Source: Planctomycetota bacterium
Lineage (GTDB): Bacteria > Planctomycetota > MHYJ01 > JACPRB01
Assembly (NCBI GenBank): GCA_016200125.1
Contig: JACQFK010000269.1
Coordinates: 1 to 9,398, forward strand
DNA: 9,398 bases
Direction: 5' to 3'
Below the pieces are notes generated by a model. That model was not told the DNA's origin, made no database searches, and worked only from the letters and a program-made list of their open reading frames with translations. Shown here piece by piece: positions 7,482 through 9,398 of the stretch. Each line of letters opens with the position of its first letter. Position 1 is the stretch's first letter. The position numbers and the translations under genes are program-made.

Positions 7482-8687
7482 CTACTTCAGCGGGGGCGAC
7501 TCCAGCATGAACGGTTCCTCGACCGGCTTGTGGAAGATCAGGACGATCTTCGCGATGTCCTCGATCCGGTAGAGATCGGCGTCGTGACCGATTGTCACGA
7601 CGCGTTCCTGGCGCATCGGCGGCGGATCCCGAGGCTTGTCATTGGTCTTGCCAGGGCATCCGCACCAGGCGGGGGCCTCGTTGCTGAAGCGCCCGCCGTA
7701 GCGACCGCCTCCGCCGCCGCCGATCCCGATGCCCATGAGGGACTGCTTTTCGCGACCCGGTTTCACCTCGAAGGTGACGTCGGGAGGATTCAGGACCCTG
7801 TCCATCGTCGCCGCAAGAGCGGGCGTTTCCCTGCGGACCAGGATCGAAGGCCAGCGGACGCTGATCTGATAGTCGCCGGCCCACCAGACCTGGCCGTCCT
7901 GCGGGTTGGAGAAGGTCACCGGCGTGTCGCAGTACCAGCGGCGAAGGCCCTTGAGAGAGACCTTCGGGTTCGCCGGCCGCTCGCCCGCCACGTAGACCAG
8001 TCCCGGACTGTGGAGGGTGCAGGTTTCGACCTTGAGATCGTGATCGGTCTTGATGCCGGCGACGTCCCATTCGACCTCACCGTCGAAGGTCTGGAGCAGG
8101 TCCGTCCGGAAAATCGTCCCCAGGATCTCCCCCTTGGGGGCCCAGGGCTTCCAGGAGAATCTGAACCGTCCGGCCTCCTGGAAGGCATCCAGGCCGGCCA
8201 CGGTTCGTTCCCGGAGGGTGATGTCCCCCGGGTAATAGTGATCGGTCTCCATCCCGCAGGCGGAGAGCACCTGTTCCAGCGGGGCGTTCTCGAGCTTGAC
8301 CGTCACGCGATGGGCCAGATCGATGACTGCCGCCTTGAACTTGGCGCCGGTTTGTTTCTCCAGTTCCCGGAGAACCTCCGCTCGCGGGACGTCCGCAGCA
8401 TCGATCGTGACGATGCCCAACTTGCGCGGCCGCTGCTGCCGTTCCAGTTCGGTCTGGGCGAGATCCCGGTGGCACAGGACGAGCAGTCCGGCGGCGCGGG
8501 CGCAGAGTTCGGGATCCGTGCTTTCCCGGGCCTTTTCGAGAAAGGGGACCGCGCGGCCGCCCAAGGCCCGGAGGGCGCGCGTCGCCTTCTCCCGGACGGC
8601 CGGGTCGTTGTCTCCGAGCTGCCGCAGGAGGGCGTTGGGATCGGCTTCCTGGCAGGCAAGGAGGACGAGCAAGGCGATCCAGCGCAT
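7482..8687 (-). CDS. Secreted or lipid-anchored protein with HEAT-like module and STN/secretin-like domain
   Basis: A 401-residue protein I cannot name. It starts with a short hydrophobic leader (RWIALLVLLAC) whose L-L-A-C12 could be a lipobox, although the leader is very short. Residues about 18-70 form one or two HEAT-like repeats (LLRQLGDNDPAVREKATRAL, then LEKARESTDPELCARAAGLL), a module often found at the N-terminus of exported Planctomycetota proteins. Residues 92-146 resemble an STN/secretin N-domain (DVPRAEVLRELEKQTGAKF, VTVKLENAPLEQVLSACGM). A glycine-rich stretch, GIGIGGGGGGRYGGR, lies at 319-333, and a Cys pair (C342, C344) just after it. The C-terminus (DLYRIEDIAKIVLIFHKPVEEPF) has a regular strand and helix pattern. 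It starts 9 bases after the upstream STAS-like gene's stop, with no ribosome site visible, so it is probably translated from the same message. The function is unknown; a periplasmic binding or sensor role is only a guess. Its DNA is less GC-rich (sampled lines 57 and 62%) than the plus-strand operon. Confidence 0.82.
   Translation of the reverse strand: MRWIALLVLLACQEADPNALLRQLGDNDPAVREKATRALRALGGRAVPFLEKARESTDPELCARAAGLLVLCHRDLAQTELERQQRPRKLGIVTIDAADVPRAEVLRELEKQTGAKFKAAVIDLAHRVTVKLENAPLEQVLSACGMETDHYYPGDITLRERTVAGLDAFQEAGRFRFSWKPWAPKGEILGTIFRTDLLQTFDGEVEWDVAGIKTDHDLKVETCTLHSPGLVYVAGERPANPKVSLKGLRRWYCDTPVTFSNPQDGQVWWAGDYQISVRWPSILVRRETPALAATMDRVLNPPDVTFEVKPGREKQSLMGIGIGGGGGGRYGGRFSNEAPAWCGCPGKTNDKPRDPPPMRQERVVTIGHDADLYRIEDIAKIVLIFHKPVEEPFMLESPPLK
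7689..7733 (-). repeat. Glycine-rich coding stretch in the HEAT/STN-like protein
   Basis: This codes for residues 319-333, GIGIGGGGGGRYGGR, and includes a short run of ccg/ccc/cct glycine codons on the complementary strand. It is likely a flexible linker or loop between the DVTFEVKPGREKQ strand region and the AWCGCPG segment. Low-complexity codon runs of this type vary in length between relatives. Confidence 0.5.
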
Positions 8688-8696
8688 GGCCGTATC

Positions 8697-9107
8697 TTAC
8701 GGCGCCGGAGGCGGCGGTTCCAGGATCCAGGCGAGGGCCTGCTGGCGGTCGTTGAACACGGGCGCAGGGCGTCCGCGGTTGCTGGCCACGCGCGAAGTGA
8801 AGTTCTCACGATCGATCTGGTCCCTGTTCGCGAGGCAGGCGAAGCGGGCGAGAGTGCCGATCAGCTGCGCGAGGTGAGAGCCGATCTGGAAGCGTTCGGC
8901 GGTGGAAGGGGTGTATTCCCGGACGGCGGTGATGTCGAAGAGCAGGCGGCCGGCCTTCCGCTCAACGCAAGCTGCGGCGGCCCGCTCCATCTGGCTCTTC
9001 ATGCGGGCCAGCGAGTAGGCGCCGAGGGCGCGCACCTCGAGATACCCCTCGCGATCCAGGAACTCGAGGTCCTCCGTCGGGGATTCCATCGCCGTTGAAC
9101 ATAGCAT
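8697..9107 (-). CDS. STAS/SpoIIAA-like domain protein
   Basis: A small soluble protein of 136 residues, or 130 if it starts at the second in-frame ATG (9087-9089, reading MESPTEDLE). The pattern fits the SpoIIAA-like/STAS fold: an opening strand GYLEVRALGAYSLARMK, a helix, the central strand GRLLFDITAVREYTPSTAE (about 53-71), then FACLANRDQ and a closing PVFNDRQQALAWIL (about 116-129). The last is typical of the family of small STAS-like proteins ending in a hydrophobic-x-D/N-x-x-x-A-hydrophobic-x-W-L helix. The phosphorylatable DSSG motif of anti-sigma antagonists is absent, so classical partner switching by Ser phosphorylation is not supported. A proline tail (EPPPPAP) ends the protein. No ribosome site is visible before either start. 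It is followed 9 bases later by the HEAT/STN-like gene and preceded 50 bases upstream by the AlkD-like gene. Its ligand or partner is unknown. Confidence 0.78.
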   Translation of the reverse strand: MLCSTAMESPTEDLEFLDREGYLEVRALGAYSLARMKSQMERAAAACVERKAGRLLFDITAVREYTPSTAERFQIGSHLAQLIGTLARFACLANRDQIDRENFTSRVASNRGRPAPVFNDRQQALAWILEPPPPAP

Positions 9108-9157
9108 GACCGGCGGCGGGATTCACGGCCGGGGGCGTCGGGATTTTCCTGAGTTTC

Positions 9158-9398
9158 CTAGGGGCAGTGCTTCCGCTGGGAAGCCTTTCCGATGGTGGCG
9201 ACGGCGTCGGGGGTCTTGCAGCTCGTCTCGCCGTGGTCGACCTCCACCCTGCCGATGCGCTTCGCCGCTTCGATCGCCTTCCTGCGGAGCGAGGGCTTGC
9301 AGATGCCGATGCCGATGAGCGCGCCGTTCATCGCGTGGCGCGCGAAGTTGGCCGAGCCGTGGATCTCCTTCTCGATGGTGACGAGCACGGCGGCGGCG
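9158..9398 (-). CDS. AlkD-like DNA alkylation repair protein, C-terminal fragment (cut by window edge)
   Basis: The C-terminal 80 or so residues of a protein that enters from the right edge in an open frame (Ala codons continue upstream of the GTG at 9388, so that GTG is not the start). The sequence VLVTIEKEIHGSANFARHAMNGALIGIGI, followed by AAKRIGRVEVDHGETSCKTPD, matches the conserved C-terminal end of the DNA alkylation repair (AlkD-like, HEAT-like repeat) family as I remember it, especially the VEVDHGETxCKTPDA block. AlkD-type proteins are DNA glycosylases that remove positively charged alkylated purines such as 7-methylguanine and 3-methyladenine, binding DNA with stacked helical repeats. 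Full members are roughly 220-240 residues, so about two thirds lies outside the window and the catalytic residues cannot be checked. The stop is TAG at 9158-9160, 50 bases before the STAS-like gene on the same strand, so the two may share a transcript. Confidence 0.75.
   Translation of the reverse strand, partial: AAAVLVTIEKEIHGSANFARHAMNGALIGIGICKPSLRRKAIEAAKRIGRVEVDHGETSCKTPDAVATIGKASQRKHCP

Noticed and set aside
7476..7490. Bidirectional terminator between the convergent genes
   Set aside because: Only a short imperfect palindrome around tagagcgccta, without a stable stem or a U-run on either strand.
6846..9098. Plus-strand open frame of 750 codons spanning both convergent operons
   Set aside because: It runs out of frame through the VWA gene's end and antisense through two minus-strand genes with recognisable domains; no domain of its own.
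9106..9318. Plus-strand small open frame opposite the AlkD-like fragment
   Set aside because: Arg/Ser/Pro/Cys-rich shadow; the minus strand carries the conserved VEVDHGETSCKTPD block.

Overview
The window is very GC-rich (sampled 60-base lines run from 57 to 77% G+C) and densely coding. It holds two blocks of genes that converge near position 7480. The gene content points to a Planctomycetota-like bacterium, probably known only from an environmental genome. The signs are large PQQ-type beta-propeller proteins, a BatA-like/VWA membrane protein pair, and a secreted protein with the short N-terminal HEAT-like module common in that phylum, along with almost no clear Shine-Dalgarno sites. This taxonomic reading is an inference from protein families and is not proven.

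Plus strand, 1-7476. The left edge cuts into a very large protein built as beta-propeller, TPR-like helices, then a second beta-propeller (about 3-3222). Its reading frame is broken near 1750. A 62-base gap follows, containing a 41-base T-free, A-rich tract made of imperfect octamers, very unlike the surrounding DNA. Next come two architecturally similar membrane proteins that overlap by ATGA at 5339-5342. The first (3285-5342) has a BatA-type two-helix N-terminus, a VWA domain and a GATase1-like domain. The second (5339-7476) also has two N-terminal helices, VWA and GATase1-like domains and a C-terminal helix, but its frame is broken at about 5780-5793, in the middle of the VWA metal site. 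Together these look like one operon for a cell-envelope module. In related genomes such VWA pairs usually sit beside a MoxR ATPase and a DUF58 protein, which would lie left of this window if present.

Minus strand, 7482-9398. Read in transcription order this block has the C-terminal end of an AlkD-like DNA alkylation repair protein (cut by the right edge), a small STAS/SpoIIAA-like protein (8697-9107), and a secreted or lipid-anchored protein with a HEAT-like module, an STN/secretin-like domain and a glycine-rich loop (7482-8687). The last two are 9 bases apart and probably co-transcribed. The last gene is visibly less GC-rich than the plus-strand operon.

I see no tRNA, rRNA, CRISPR array, transposase or clear intrinsic terminator. 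The points most worth a second look are the two frame breaks, both in short CG-repeat contexts, the T-free octamer tract between the propeller gene and the BatA-like gene, and the unclassified HEAT/STN-like protein.
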